Shown one piece after another: positions 1 to 9,253 of a DNA stretch of 64,000 nucleotides. Source of the DNA: Azonexus hydrophilus (GTDB taxonomy: Bacteria > Pseudomonadota > Gammaproteobacteria > Burkholderiales > Rhodocyclaceae); contig NZ_MTHD01000001.1 of the NCBI RefSeq assembly GCF_001956855.1, positions 186,001-250,000 of the forward strand, given 5' to 3'. Within the stretch, counting starts at the first letter, position 1, and each line of letters starts with the position of its first letter. The notes below the pieces were generated by a model, which was not told the origin of the DNA, ran no database searches, and saw only the letters and a list, made by a program, of their open reading frames with translations. A program made the position numbers and the translations under genes.

Positions 1-145
1 AAGTCGCCTCGATGACGCGCAGCCCGGCATCGGCCAGCCGGTTGATCAGCTCGATCTTGGTTTCGGTCGGGACCAGCTGCTTTTCATTCTGCAAGCCGTC
101 GCGCGGGCCGACTTCGACGATCTTGACCTTCGTTGGCATTGGCAT
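1..145 (-). CDS. liuE: Hydroxymethylglutaryl-CoA lyase, N-terminal part (cut by window edge)
   Basis: Only about the first 48 residues are inside the window. They contain the family N-terminus [16 protein letters not shown], whose Arg-Asp pair belongs to the TIM-barrel active site of HMG-CoA lyases. The enzyme cleaves 3-hydroxy-3-methylglutaryl-CoA to acetoacetate and acetyl-CoA, the last step of leucine degradation. The ATG shares one base with the TGA of the upstream carboxylase gene (TGATG), which suggests translational coupling and fixes the start. A second ATG two codons on is possible. It is the most distal liu-operon gene visible here. Identity is strong from the N-terminus and context; the rest cannot be judged. 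Confidence 0.9.
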   Translation of the reverse strand, partial: MPMPTKVKIVEVGPRDGLQNEKQLVPTETKIELINRLADAGLRVIEAT

Positions 146-2160
146 CAGGCATCCCCTTCGAACTCGACCAGCGCCGCACCATCGGCAACCTGCTCACCGG
201 GCGCGTAGCAGAAGGCCTTGACGGTGCCGGTGGCGGGGGCGGTGATGGTGTGTTCCATCTTCATCGCTTCGAGGATCAAGAGCGGCGTGCCCTTTTCCAC
301 TTTCTGGCCGGGCTGGGCGAGCAGGGCGACGATCTTGCCGGGCATCGGCGCGGTCAGGCCGCCGCCATGACTGTCGCCGGCGTCGACGCGGTGCAGCGGG
401 TCGTCGCGCAGGAGTGAGTACGTGCTTCCCTGCAAAAATACCGTGCGCTTGTCGTCGACCGCAACAACGCTGGCGATCAGCCGGCGGTCGTCGAGTTCGA
501 CGGCAAAGCGGTCGTCGTCCAGCTTGCGGCCGCGGGCCAGCGTTGTTGTCCCGGCGAGGGTGATCTGCCACTGGTCGCCCTGGTAGCGGATGACGGCGTC
601 GATCAGCGTGTCTCCGTCACTGTCCTGCGCCGTGCGGAAACTGATGGTGCGCGCTGCCGACAGGTTCATCCGCCAGCCGTCACGGGCGTGCCAGGGCGAC
701 CAGGGGTCGCCGCTGTTTTTCGCGACCTGGCGAGCGGCGTGCTGTTCCCACAGCAGTTCGCCGACGGTGGCGACGAGCAGCGCATCGCGCGGCGTTGGCT
801 GGGCGGCCGGGAAGAGGAAATCCTTCTGCCGTTCGATCAGGCCGGTGTCGAGGTCGGCGCCGGCGAAGGCGGGGCAGGCGACGAGGCGGGACAGGAAGTC
901 GATGTTGGTGGTCAGGCCGGCGACGCGATAGTCGGCCAGCGCCTTGCGCATGCGGGCCAGCGCGCCGTCGCGGGTTTCGTCCCAGACGATCAGCTTGGCG
1001 ATCATCGGGTCGTAGAAGGGCGTGATCTCGTCGCCTTCCTCGACGCCGGTATCGACGCGGACGTTGATCGACTCGGCCGGCGGCACCAGCCGCACCAGTT
1101 TGCCGGTGGCGGGCAGGAAGCCCTTGTTGGCGTCTTCGGCGTAGATGCGCGCTTCCAGCGCATGGCCGCGAATCTGCAACTGGTTTTGGGCCAGCGGCAG
1201 CGGTTGACCGCAAGCGACGCGCAATTGCCACTCGACCAGATCCTGGCCGGTGATCATTTCGGTGACCGGGTGTTCGACCTGCAGCCGGGTGTTCATCTCC
1301 ATGAAGTAGAAGCTGCCGTCCTGATTTGCGATGAACTCGACCGTGCCGGCGCCGACATAGCCGACTGCCTTGGCAGCGGCGACGGCGGCTTCGCCCATTT
1401 CGCGCCGGCGCGCTTCGGTCATGCCGGGGGCCGGGGCTTCTTCCAGCACTTTCTGGTGCCGGCGCTGCACCGAGCAGTCGCGCTCGAACAGATAGACGCA
1501 ATTGCCCAGCGTGTCGGCGAAGACCTGGATTTCGATGTGGCGTGGCTTGGTGATGTATTTCTCGATCAGCACGTGATCGTCACCGAAACTGGAAATGGCC
1601 TCGCGTTTGCACGAGGCGAGTGCATCGGGGAAATCCTCGGATTTCTCGACCAGGCGCATGCCCTTGCCGCCACCACCGGCCGCGGCCTTGATCAGCACCG
1701 GGTAGCCGATCTTCTCGGCCTCGTCGTGCAGCAGCGTCGGCCGCTGGTCGTCGCCGTGGTAGCCCGGGGTCAGCGGCACGTTGGCCGTGCCCATCAGTTT
1801 CTTGGCTTCCGATTTCGAGCCCATGGCGCGGATCGCCGACGCCGGCGGGCCAATGAAGGCGATGCCGCTGGCGGCCAGTGCGTCGGCGAAATCGGCATTC
1901 TCGGACAGGAAGCCGTAGCCGGGATGCACTGCCTGGGCGCCGGTGCGCTTGCAGGCATCGATGATCCGGTCGGCGACCAGGTAGGACTCGCGTGCGGCCG
2001 CCGGCCCGAGCAGGACGGCTTCGTCGGCCAGGCGCACATGGCGGGCGTTGGCATCGGCCTCGGAATAGACGGCGACGGTGCGGATGCCCATGCGACGAGC
2101 GGTTTTAATCACCCGGCAGGCGATTTCTCCGCGATTGGCGATGAGGATTTTGTTGAACAT
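145..2160 (-). CDS. liuD: Methylcrotonyl-CoA carboxylase, biotin-carboxylase/carrier (alpha) subunit
   Basis: A 671-residue biotin-dependent carboxylase subunit. The N-terminal biotin carboxylase begins [17 protein letters not shown], has the glycine-rich ATP-grasp loop [13 protein letters not shown], and has [14 protein letters not shown] in the active site. A BT linker domain follows. The C-terminal carrier domain has the biotinylation motif LEAMKMEH, with the lysine near residue 634. It loads CO2 onto biotin for the beta subunit to carboxylate 3-methylcrotonyl-CoA. The gene starts 3 bases after the hydratase gene, and its stop overlaps the HMG-CoA lyase start. An acetyl- or geranyl-CoA carboxylase role is unlikely given the liuB, liuC and liuE neighbours. 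Confidence 0.95.
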   Translation of the reverse strand: MFNKILIANRGEIACRVIKTARRMGIRTVAVYSEADANARHVRLADEAVLLGPAAARESYLVADRIIDACKRTGAQAVHPGYGFLSENADFADALAASGIAFIGPPASAIRAMGSKSEAKKLMGTANVPLTPGYHGDDQRPTLLHDEAEKIGYPVLIKAAAGGGGKGMRLVEKSEDFPDALASCKREAISSFGDDHVLIEKYITKPRHIEIQVFADTLGNCVYLFERDCSVQRRHQKVLEEAPAPGMTEARRREMGEAAVAAAKAVGYVGAGTVEFIANQDGSFYFMEMNTRLQVEHPVTEMITGQDLVEWQLRVACGQPLPLAQNQLQIRGHALEARIYAEDANKGFLPATGKLVRLVPPAESINVRVDTGVEEGDEITPFYDPMIAKLIVWDETRDGALARMRKALADYRVAGLTTNIDFLSRLVACPAFAGADLDTGLIERQKDFLFPAAQPTPRDALLVATVGELLWEQHAARQVAKNSGDPWSPWHARDGWRMNLSAARTISFRTAQDSDGDTLIDAVIRYQGDQWQITLAGTTTLARGRKLDDDRFAVELDDRRLIASVVAVDDKRTVFLQGSTYSLLRDDPLHRVDAGDSHGGGLTAPMPGKIVALLAQPGQKVEKGTPLLILEAMKMEHTITAPATGTVKAFCYAPGEQVADGAALVEFEGDA

Positions 2161-2163
2161 GGC

Positions 2164-2952
2164 TTATTCCCCGATCCAGGCAGGCGAGCGCTTGTCGAGG
2201 AAGGCGGCGATGCCGTCCTTCGCTTCCGGCGTGGCGCGCAGGTGGGCGATGCGGTGGGCGGTGTCCTCGACCAGCGTCTGGTTGATCGGCTGGTTATCGA
2301 CGGCACGGATCAGTTCCTTGGCCGCGGCCTGGGCGAGCGGGCCGCCCTGGATCAATGCGGCGACGATCTCGGCGACCTTGGCGTCCAGTTGCTCGGGCTC
2401 GACGACTTCATGCACCAGACCGATCTGATAGGCGCGTTCGGCGGCGATGCGCTCGGCCGACTGGAAGTAGCGGTAGGCCTGGCGGGCACCGATGGCACGC
2501 ACGACGTAGGGGCTGATGGCCGACGGGATGATGCCGAACTTGACCTCGGAGGTGGCGAAGAACGCCCGGGTCGAGGCGACGGCGATGTCGCAGGCGGCGG
2601 TCAGGCCGGTGCCGCCACCCAGCGCGGCGCCCTGGACGCGGGCGATGGTCGGCTTCTTCATCTCGGCCAGCACGCGCAGCATGTTGGCGAGCGCGCGGGC
2701 ATCGTCGAGATTCTCGTCGATGCCGTTGTTGGCGGCGCGCTTCATCCAGTTGAGATCGGCGCCGGCGGAGAAGCTTTTTCCCCGGCCGGCGAGGATCACG
2801 ACGCGCACGTCGCGGTCGTCATCCAGCGCCTTGCAGGCGGCGGTCAGTTCGGTGATGAGGTTTTCATCGAAGGCGTTGTGCAGGTCGGGGCGGTTCATCC
2901 AGATCGTGGCGACCGGGCCGGCGAGTTCGATTTCGAGGGCTAGGAAGGGCAT
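2164..2952 (-). CDS. liuC: Methylglutaconyl-CoA hydratase (enoyl-CoA hydratase family)
   Basis: A 262-residue crotonase-fold protein. The oxyanion-hole segments are visible as KSFSAGADLNWMK (around residue 65) and GAALGGGTGLTAACDIAVAS (around residue 110). It hydrates 3-methylglutaconyl-CoA to HMG-CoA in leucine catabolism. Position between the two methylcrotonyl-CoA carboxylase subunit genes and next to HMG-CoA lyase gives the specific call; sequence alone would only say enoyl-CoA hydratase. The start has a good ribosome site (AAGGAG about 8 bases upstream). The gene is 54 bases from liuB and 3 bases from liuD, so it is in the same operon. Confidence 0.9.
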   Translation of the reverse strand: MPFLALEIELAGPVATIWMNRPDLHNAFDENLITELTAACKALDDDRDVRVVILAGRGKSFSAGADLNWMKRAANNGIDENLDDARALANMLRVLAEMKKPTIARVQGAALGGGTGLTAACDIAVASTRAFFATSEVKFGIIPSAISPYVVRAIGARQAYRYFQSAERIAAERAYQIGLVHEVVEPEQLDAKVAEIVAALIQGGPLAQAAAKELIRAVDNQPINQTLVEDTAHRIAHLRATPEAKDGIAAFLDKRSPAWIGE

Positions 2953-3006
2953 GGGTTTGTCTCCTTGTTTTATTTGCTTGTGTTGGCTTGAGGGCCCGTG
3001 CTTGAT

Positions 3007-4614
3007 TTACATCCGGAAAATACCGAACTTCGTCTCTTCTGCCGGCGCATTCATCGCCGCCGACAGCCCAAGACCAAGTACCCGCCGCGTATCCGCCGGG
3101 TCGATGATGCCGTCGTCCCACAGCCGCGCCGAGGCGTAATAAGGATGGCCCTGTGTTTCGTACTGCTCGCGGATCGGGGCCTTGAAGGCTTCCTCCTCTT
3201 CGGCGTTCCATGAGGCGCCCCGGGCTTCGATGCCGTCGCGCTTGACGGTGGCCAGCACGCCGGCCGCCTGTTCGCCGCCCATCACCGAGATACGGGCATT
3301 CGGCCACATCCACAGGAAGCGCGGCGAATAGGCGCGGCCGCACATGCCGTAGTTGCCGGCGCCGAACGAGCCGCCGATGACGACGGTGAATTTCGGCACT
3401 TTCGCCGTGGCCACGGCCGTCACCATCTTGGCTCCGTCGCGGGCGATGCCGCCGTTCTCGTACTTGCGACCGACCATGAAGCCGGTGATGTTCTGCAGGA
3501 AAACCAGCGGAATGCCGCGCTGGGCGCAGAGTTCGATGAAATGCGCGCCTTTCAGTGCCGATTCCGAAAACAGGATGCCGTTGTTGGCAACGATCCCGAC
3601 CGGGTAACCGTAAATCCGGGCGAAGCCGCAGACCAGCGTGGTGCCGTAGCGGGCCTTGAATTCGTCGAAGTCGGAATCGTCAACGACGCGGGCGATGATT
3701 TCGCGCACGTCGAAGGGTTTCTTGCTGTCGGTCGGAATGACGCCGTACAGTTCCGGCGCCGGATAGCGCGGCTCGACTGCTGCGGTCAACGTCACCGGCG
3801 GGGTCTTTTTCCAGTTCAGGTCCTTGATGATGCGTCGGGCGATGGCCAGTGCGTGCGCGTCGTTCTCGGCCAGGTGGTCGACGACGCCGGAAATGCGCGT
3901 ATGCACATCGGCGCCGCCGAGGTCTTCGGCGGAGACGACTTCACCGGTTGCCGCCTTGACCAGCGGCGGGCCGCCGAGAAAGATCGTGCCCTGGTTCTTG
4001 ACGATGATCGACTCGTCGCACATGGCCGGCACGTAGGCGCCGCCGGCGGTGCACGAACCCATGACGGCGGCGATCTGCGGGATGCCTTGCGCCGACAGGT
4101 TGGCCTGGTTGAAGAAAATGCGGCCGAAGTGTTCCTTGTCCGGAAAGACCTCGTCCTGCATCGGCAGGAAGGCGCCGCCGGAGTCGACCAGGTAGACGCA
4201 GGGCAGCCGGTTTTCCAGCGCGATTTCCTGGGCGCGCAGGTGTTTCTTGACGGTCAGCGGGTAGTAGGTGCCGCCTTTGACGGTGGCATCGTTGGCGACG
4301 ATCATGCATTCGACGCCCTCGACGCGGCCGATGCCGGCGATCACCGAGGCTGCCGGCACGTCGCCGCCGTACATCCCGTACGCCGCAAATTGTCCTATCT
4401 CGAGGAAGGGGGTGCCGGGGTCGAGCAGGCCGTTGACCCGCTCGCGCGGCAGCAGCTTGCCGCGCGCCAGGTGCTTCTGGCGTGCAGCTTCCGGACCGCC
4501 GAGGGCGATCTTGTCGACTTTTTCACGCAGGTCGGCAACAACCGTCCGCATGGCCGCCGCGTTCGCCTGGAAATCGGCGTTCCGCGGATTCAGTTGGGTT
4601 TTCAGGGTACTCAT
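3007..4614 (-). CDS. liuB: Methylcrotonyl-CoA carboxylase, carboxyltransferase (beta) subunit
   Basis: A 535-residue carboxyltransferase with two crotonase-like halves. N-terminal features include [23 protein letters not shown] and [15 protein letters not shown]. The C-terminal half has [16 protein letters not shown] and [12 protein letters not shown]. It transfers carboxyl from biotin on LiuD to 3-methylcrotonyl-CoA. I chose the ATG at 4614 because GAGGAGAC precedes it by a few bases and the protein then begins as the family does. An in-frame ATG 12 codons upstream lacks such a site. Length matches family beta subunits. Confidence 0.95.
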   Translation of the reverse strand: MSTLKTQLNPRNADFQANAAAMRTVVADLREKVDKIALGGPEAARQKHLARGKLLPRERVNGLLDPGTPFLEIGQFAAYGMYGGDVPAASVIAGIGRVEGVECMIVANDATVKGGTYYPLTVKKHLRAQEIALENRLPCVYLVDSGGAFLPMQDEVFPDKEHFGRIFFNQANLSAQGIPQIAAVMGSCTAGGAYVPAMCDESIIVKNQGTIFLGGPPLVKAATGEVVSAEDLGGADVHTRISGVVDHLAENDAHALAIARRIIKDLNWKKTPPVTLTAAVEPRYPAPELYGVIPTDSKKPFDVREIIARVVDDSDFDEFKARYGTTLVCGFARIYGYPVGIVANNGILFSESALKGAHFIELCAQRGIPLVFLQNITGFMVGRKYENGGIARDGAKMVTAVATAKVPKFTVVIGGSFGAGNYGMCGRAYSPRFLWMWPNARISVMGGEQAAGVLATVKRDGIEARGASWNAEEEEAFKAPIREQYETQGHPYYASARLWDDGIIDPADTRRVLGLGLSAAMNAPAEETKFGIFRM

Positions 4615-4665
4615 GTCTCCTCGCTTTTTTGTTTGTGTGTCCTGAATCAATGGGGTGTCGCCGTA

Positions 4666-5265
4666 CTACAACTGCTTTTCCTCTTTCAGCCACTTGTTCA
4701 CCGGCTCGGCCCGATAGGCGGCCATGGCGGCAAGCAGTGCTTCGATATCGGTGGCGGTCAACGCCATCGCCCGGTTCTGCTCGCGCAGGAAGCCATCGCT
4801 GACAGCGCGGTCGAACATCGCTAGCAGCGGGTCGTAGAAGCCGTTTACGTTGAGCAGGCCGATCGGTTTCACGTGAAACCCGAGTTGCCCCCAGGTGAGG
4901 ATTTCGCAAAGTTCCTCGAAGGTGCCGAAGCCGCCAGGCAAGGCGATGAAGCCATCGGACAACTCGGCCATGCGCGCTTTGCGGGTGTGCATGGAATCGA
5001 CGACTTCGAGCCGGGTCAGCGTCCGGTGATCGACGGCGCGGCCGGCTACTTCCTTGCCCATCAGGGCTTCCGGAATGATGCCGATGACCGTGCCGCCGGC
5101 GCCCAGGCAGGCATCGGCGACGGCGCCCATCAGGCCGATGTTGCCGCCGCCATAGACCAACTCGATGTTGCGGGCGGCGAGCAGACGGCCGAGCTTCTCG
5201 GCCTCGGCCGGGTAGATCGGGTTGTGGCCGGCATTGGAGCCGCAGAAGACACAGATTCTTTTCAT
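4666..5265 (-). CDS. LOG-family (TIGR00730) Rossmann-fold nucleotide phosphoribohydrolase
   Basis: A 199-residue protein beginning MKRICVFCGSNAGHNP, with the LOG signature PGGFGTFEE near residue 110 and the GGGNIGLMG loop near residue 40. Family members hydrolyse nucleoside 5'-monophosphates (in plants, cytokinin riboside monophosphates) to free base and ribose 5-phosphate; the bacterial role is usually unknown. It sits in the liu operon between a DsbA-fold isomerase and liuB, with short gaps and the same strand. It has no obvious role in leucine breakdown and is probably a passenger or housekeeping member. Confidence 0.88.
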   Translation of the reverse strand: MKRICVFCGSNAGHNPIYPAEAEKLGRLLAARNIELVYGGGNIGLMGAVADACLGAGGTVIGIIPEALMGKEVAGRAVDHRTLTRLEVVDSMHTRKARMAELSDGFIALPGGFGTFEELCEILTWGQLGFHVKPIGLLNVNGFYDPLLAMFDRAVSDGFLREQNRAMALTATDIEALLAAMAAYRAEPVNKWLKEEKQL

Positions 5266-5284
5266 GATTCTCGTGTGGACTACT

Positions 5285-5905
5285 TTAAAAACCGCCGCTT
5301 TCGAGCCAGTGCTCGATTTGCGGCAGGCGGTCGGCGCCGAAGAAGTGTTCGCCGTCGATGATCACGTGCGGCGAGCCGAAAACGCCGGTGGCCAGCGCCT
5401 GTTCGCATTCATCCTTGAGCCGGGCCTTGATTTCCGGGCTTTGCAGTGCGGCGGCCAGGGTTTCGCGGTCGACGCCCAGTTTTCCGGCAATATCGAGCAC
5501 GGTGTCGGGCGAGGAGATGTCGAGGTCGTCGACGAAGAAGGCGCGATAGACGGCGTGGGCGAACTGGCGGGCCAGTGCGCAATCCTGGCCGTGCAGCCAG
5601 TAATAGGCGCGGGCCGCGTTCTGCGTCGGCAGCGGGAAGCGGCTGGGCGGATTGTAGGGAATGCCCATGTGGCGGGCGGAGCGATGGAAATCGCGATAAA
5701 CGTATTTGGCCCTGGCGCTGCTGCCGTCGGCCGGCGGCCGTGAGCCGGTGGCCTGGAAGATGACGCCGAGCAGGATCGGATGCCATCTGACCTTGCGCCC
5801 GTGGCGGGCGGCGACGTCGTCGATCTTCTCGGCCAGCAGGTAGCCGTAGGGGCTGGAGAAGTCGAACCAGAAATCGATCGGGGCCTTGTCTGCTGTTTCG
5901 TTCAT
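5285..5905 (-). CDS. 2-hydroxychromene-2-carboxylate isomerase-like DsbA-family protein
   Basis: About 206 residues in the thioredoxin/DsbA-fold kappa-GST family. It opens with IDFWFDFSSPYGYLLAEKI, where the Ser-Pro-Tyr segment is the glutathione-contacting position. It also has FGSPHVIIDGEHFFGADRLPQIEHWL near the C-terminus, typical of 2-hydroxychromene-2-carboxylate isomerases. Those enzymes act in naphthalene breakdown, but homologues are common without such pathways and no other naphthalene gene is here, so the substrate is unknown. I chose the ATG at 5905 because GGAGAC lies 5 to 10 bases upstream; an in-frame ATG four codons earlier lacks a site. It is co-directional with the liu operon. 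Confidence 0.82.
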   Translation of the reverse strand: MNETADKAPIDFWFDFSSPYGYLLAEKIDDVAARHGRKVRWHPILLGVIFQATGSRPPADGSSARAKYVYRDFHRSARHMGIPYNPPSRFPLPTQNAARAYYWLHGQDCALARQFAHAVYRAFFVDDLDISSPDTVLDIAGKLGVDRETLAAALQSPEIKARLKDECEQALATGVFGSPHVIIDGEHFFGADRLPQIEHWLESGGF

Positions 5906-5975
5906 GTTTGTCTCCATTCGGGGAAAAGCGGTCGCCGGTTTTTTGTCTTGTGTACCGGTCGACCGCAGTATTGGC

Positions 5976-7112
5976 TTACTCGGCGGCGATCGAACGGCCG
6001 ATCACCAGCCGCTGGATGTCGTTGGCGCCTTCGTAGATCTGGCAGATGCGCACGTCGCGGTAGATGCGCTCGACCGGGAAGTCGCTGGTGTAGCCGACGC
6101 CGCCGTGGATCTGGATGGCGTCGGAGGCGATCTTTTCGGCCGCTTCCGAGGCGAACATCTTGGCCATCGAGGCTTCCTTCAGGCAGGGCTTGCCGGCATC
6201 CTTCAACTGCGCGGCGCGCCAGACCATCAGGCGGGCGGCGTCGAGCAGGGTGTTCATGTCGGCCAGTTTGAAGTTGACTGCCTGGTGGTCGATGATCGGC
6301 ACGCCGAAGGTGACGCGCTCCTTGGCGTAGCGCACGGCGGCTTCAAACGCGGCACGGGCCATGCCGATGCTCTGCGCGGCGATGCCGATGCGGCCGGCTT
6401 CGAGGTTGGACAGGGCGATCTTGTAGCCTTCGCCTTCCTTGCCGAGCAGCGCCGAGGCCGGCACGCGGCAGTTTTCCAGGATGATCTGCACGGTATCGGA
6501 AGCGTGCTGGCCCATCTTGTCTTCAGTGCGGCCGACGATGAAACCCGGGGTATTGCAAGGAATCAGGAAGCAGGAAATGCCCTTCTTGCCGGCGGCCTTG
6601 TCGGTCACCGCGAAGACGATGGCCATCTGGGCGTGCTTGCCGGTGGTGATGAACTGCTTGACGCCATTGAGGACGAAGAAGTCGCCATCCTTGTCGGCGC
6701 GGGTGGTGATCGCGGCGGCGTCCGAGCCGGTATGCGGCTCGGTCAGGCAGAAGCAGCCGAGCTTTTCGCCGCGGGCGAGCGGCTTCAACCATTCTTCCTT
6801 CTGCGCATCGGTACCGTATTTCTGCGTGATGCCGCAGGCCAGCGAGTTCTGGACCGAGACGATGGTCGAGGTGGCGCCATCGCCGGCGGCGATTTCTTCC
6901 AGCGTCAGGACCAGCGACATGTAATCCATGCCGGCGCCGTCCCACTCTTCGGGCACGACCATGCCCAGCGCGCCGAGTTCGCCCAGTTCCTTCAGCGCAT
7001 CGGCCGGGAAGGTGTGGTTGCGGTCCCATTCGGCGGCGAAGGGCGCCAGGCGCTCCTGCGCGAAGGCGCGCATCGTGTCGCGGATCATTTCCTGTTCTTG
7101 CGTCAGAATCAT
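5976..7112 (-). CDS. Acyl-CoA dehydrogenase, short/branched-chain type
   Basis: A 378-residue flavoprotein starting MILTQEQEMIRDTMRAF. It has the FAD/substrate motifs CFCLTEPHTGSDAAAI and WITTGK-like FITTGKHAQ, and the C-terminal IYEGANDIQRLVIGR. The Glu in YEGAND sits where short- and medium-chain acyl-CoA dehydrogenases carry the catalytic base. This distinguishes it from the isovaleryl-type enzyme at 10452-11624. It transfers electrons to ETF and is probably used for branched- or short-chain acyl-CoA. Its ATG overlaps the upstream transporter stop (ATGA) and has GGAGAAAACAGC in front, the same leader as the thiolase gene at 9214. Confidence 0.92.
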   Translation of the reverse strand: MILTQEQEMIRDTMRAFAQERLAPFAAEWDRNHTFPADALKELGELGALGMVVPEEWDGAGMDYMSLVLTLEEIAAGDGATSTIVSVQNSLACGITQKYGTDAQKEEWLKPLARGEKLGCFCLTEPHTGSDAAAITTRADKDGDFFVLNGVKQFITTGKHAQMAIVFAVTDKAAGKKGISCFLIPCNTPGFIVGRTEDKMGQHASDTVQIILENCRVPASALLGKEGEGYKIALSNLEAGRIGIAAQSIGMARAAFEAAVRYAKERVTFGVPIIDHQAVNFKLADMNTLLDAARLMVWRAAQLKDAGKPCLKEASMAKMFASEAAEKIASDAIQIHGGVGYTSDFPVERIYRDVRICQIYEGANDIQRLVIGRSIAAE

Positions 7113-8023
7113 GCTGTTTTCTCCAGAGTTGGTTTTTGTAATGTGGTCAGCCAGACCCCGGCAATCACCAGCAGCCCGCCGAAAAGTACCGGCAGGCCCA
7201 GGCGTTCGTCGAGCAGGATCGCTGCCTGCAGGACGGCGAATACCGGGACCAGATTGATGAAGACCGAGGCGTGGCCGGCGCCGAGCTGTTGTACGGCGGC
7301 GGTGAACCAGGTGTAGGCAATGGCGGTGCCGAAGACGGCGAGGAAGAACATGCCCGTCCACACCCGCCACGACCAGGCGGCCGGGTTGATGTCGCCCTGC
7401 ACCAGCGCCGCCAGCCCGAGCAGGATGGCGCCGGTGAAGCAGGCGTACAGCGTTGTCGCCAGCGCCGAGAAACGGCCGGTGGCGCGCCAGCCGATGAAGG
7501 TATAGGCGGTCCAGCTGAGCACGCAGCCGATGATCAGCCATTCACCGATGCCGACCGAGCCCTGTACCAGGGCCAGCGGATCGCCGTTGCCGATCACCGT
7601 CAGGCAACCAGCCAGCGCGATGACGCTGCCCAGCGCCTTGCGCGGGTTCATGCCTTCCTTGCCGGTCAGCCAGGCAAGCAGCACGATGACCACCGGATTG
7701 AGTGCGACGACCAGCGCGCCGCGCCCGGCGGGAATGTGCTGCAGGCCAAAAAAGAAGCACAGGCCGTAAAGGAAGATGCCGAAAAAGCCCAGCGCCCAGA
7801 CCAGCGCCCATTCCTGCCGACCCTGCGGCAGCGGGATGCCGCCACCGGAAATCAGCATGACGCTGCCGACCACCAGGCCGGCAATGACGAAGCGCAGCGC
7901 AGCGACGGCGAGTGGGGCACTGAGTTCCTGGGCGATCACCCGCCCGGCAATCCAGGTGCCGCCCCACATCGCCATTGCTGCCACCAGCTTGGCGTAGGTC
8001 AGGGTCCGGGCCTGTTGCGGCAC
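7109..8023 (-). CDS. DMT/EamA-family membrane transporter
   Basis: A 304-residue, very hydrophobic protein with about ten transmembrane segments in two EamA repeats. The first begins KLVAAMAMWGGTWIAGRVIA, the second IGEWLIIGCVLSWTAYTFIGW. Such drug/metabolite transporters export amino acids or small metabolites; the substrate is not predictable here. The start is a GTG directly after the TAA of the thiolase gene, and the 3' end overlaps the acyl-CoA dehydrogenase start by 4 bases, so it is embedded in the liu operon. Export of a branched-chain intermediate is possible but only inferred. Confidence 0.85.
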   Translation of the reverse strand: MPQQARTLTYAKLVAAMAMWGGTWIAGRVIAQELSAPLAVAALRFVIAGLVVGSVMLISGGGIPLPQGRQEWALVWALGFFGIFLYGLCFFFGLQHIPAGRGALVVALNPVVIVLLAWLTGKEGMNPRKALGSVIALAGCLTVIGNGDPLALVQGSVGIGEWLIIGCVLSWTAYTFIGWRATGRFSALATTLYACFTGAILLGLAALVQGDINPAAWSWRVWTGMFFLAVFGTAIAYTWFTAAVQQLGAGHASVFINLVPVFAVLQAAILLDERLGLPVLFGGLLVIAGVWLTTLQKPTLEKTA

Positions 8024-9214
8024 TTAGAGCATTTCCACCGCGAGGGCCGTGGCTTCACCACCGCCGATGCACAGCGAGGCAACGCCGCGCTTCTTGCCGT
8101 ACTTCTTCAGCGCACCGAGCAGGGTAACGACGATGCGGGCGCCGGAAGCGCCGATCGGGTGGCCGAGCGCGCAGGCGCCGCCATGCACATTGACCTTGGC
8201 CGGGTCGAGCTTGAGGTCGTGCAGCGCCGCCATGGCGACGACGGCGAAGGCTTCGTTGACTTCGAACAGATCGACCGATTCTGCGGTCCACCCGGTTTTG
8301 GCGAACAATTTCTGCATGGCGCCGACCGGGGCCGACGGGAACAGTGCCGGCACGCCGGCGTGGGTGGTGTGGGCGACGATGCGGGCGACCGGCGCCAGGC
8401 CCAGCTTGGCGGCCTGCGATTCGCGCATCAGGACCATGGCGGCGGCGCCGTCGGAAATCGACGAGGAGTTGGCGGCGGTGACCGTGCCATCCTTCTTGAA
8501 GGCCGGCTTCAGGGTCGGGATCTTGTCGACGTTGACCGCGAACGGGCCTTCGTCCTTGTCGACGACGACATCGCCTTTACGGCCGGCAACGGTAACCGGG
8601 GCGATTTCCCAGGCGAAGCTGCCGTTATTGCTGGCTTCGATCGCGCGGGTCGTCGATTGCACGGCGTAGGCGTCCTGCGCTTCGCGGGTGAAGCCGTAAG
8701 TGGTCGCACACTCTTCGGCAAACGTCCCCATCAGGCGGCCGCGGGTTTCCTTGCTGTAGGCGTCTTCCAGACCATCCATGAACATGTGGTCGAACATCTG
8801 GCCGTGGCCGAGGCGATAGCCGCCGCGCGCCTTGGGCAGCAGGTAGGGGGCGTTGGTCATCGACTCCATGCCGCCGACCACTGCGGCGCCGTAGGAACCG
8901 GCGAGGATGCCGTCGTGGCCGAGCATGGTCGCCTTCATCGCTGAACCACAGACCTTGTGGATTGTCGCGCAACCGGCCGACAGCGGCAGGCCGGCCTGCA
9001 ATGCCGCCTGGCGGGCCGGCGCCTGGCCCTGGCCGGCCTGCAGGACGCAGCCCATCAGGACTTCTTCAATCAGGTTGGCGTCGATGCCGGCGCGGGCAAC
9101 GGCCGCCTTGATCGCTTCGGCGCCGAGATTGGCGGCGGTCAGGCCGGAAAAACCGCCCTGGAAGCTGCCCATGGCGGTACGGGCGGCGGAAACGATAACG
9201 ATCGGGTCATTCAT
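8024..9214 (-). CDS. Acetyl-CoA C-acetyltransferase (thiolase)
   Basis: A 396-residue thiolase with all catalytic landmarks: nucleophile Cys in HKVCGSAMKA (near residue 90), His in GGACALGHPIGASG, and the second Cys in SLCIGGGEATALAVE. It interconverts two acetyl-CoA with acetoacetyl-CoA. In the liu context it would thiolyse acetoacetyl-CoA derived from leucine. It could equally supply acetoacetyl-CoA for the PHA synthase 4 kb away, so both atoB-like and phaA-like roles are open. GGAGAAAACAGC precedes the ATG. Confidence 0.93.
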   Translation of the reverse strand: MNDPIVIVSAARTAMGSFQGGFSGLTAANLGAEAIKAAVARAGIDANLIEEVLMGCVLQAGQGQAPARQAALQAGLPLSAGCATIHKVCGSAMKATMLGHDGILAGSYGAAVVGGMESMTNAPYLLPKARGGYRLGHGQMFDHMFMDGLEDAYSKETRGRLMGTFAEECATTYGFTREAQDAYAVQSTTRAIEASNNGSFAWEIAPVTVAGRKGDVVVDKDEGPFAVNVDKIPTLKPAFKKDGTVTAANSSSISDGAAAMVLMRESQAAKLGLAPVARIVAHTTHAGVPALFPSAPVGAMQKLFAKTGWTAESVDLFEVNEAFAVVAMAALHDLKLDPAKVNVHGGACALGHPIGASGARIVVTLLGALKKYGKKRGVASLCIGGGEATALAVEML

Positions 9215-9253
9215 GCTGTTTTCTCCTTGCGGATTGTTATGGGAATTCTGTGT

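Noticed and set aside
688..2943. A 751-codon plus-strand reading frame
   Set aside because: It is the antisense shadow of the carboxylase and hydratase genes; composition is that of a GC-rich reverse frame and it has no recognisable domain.
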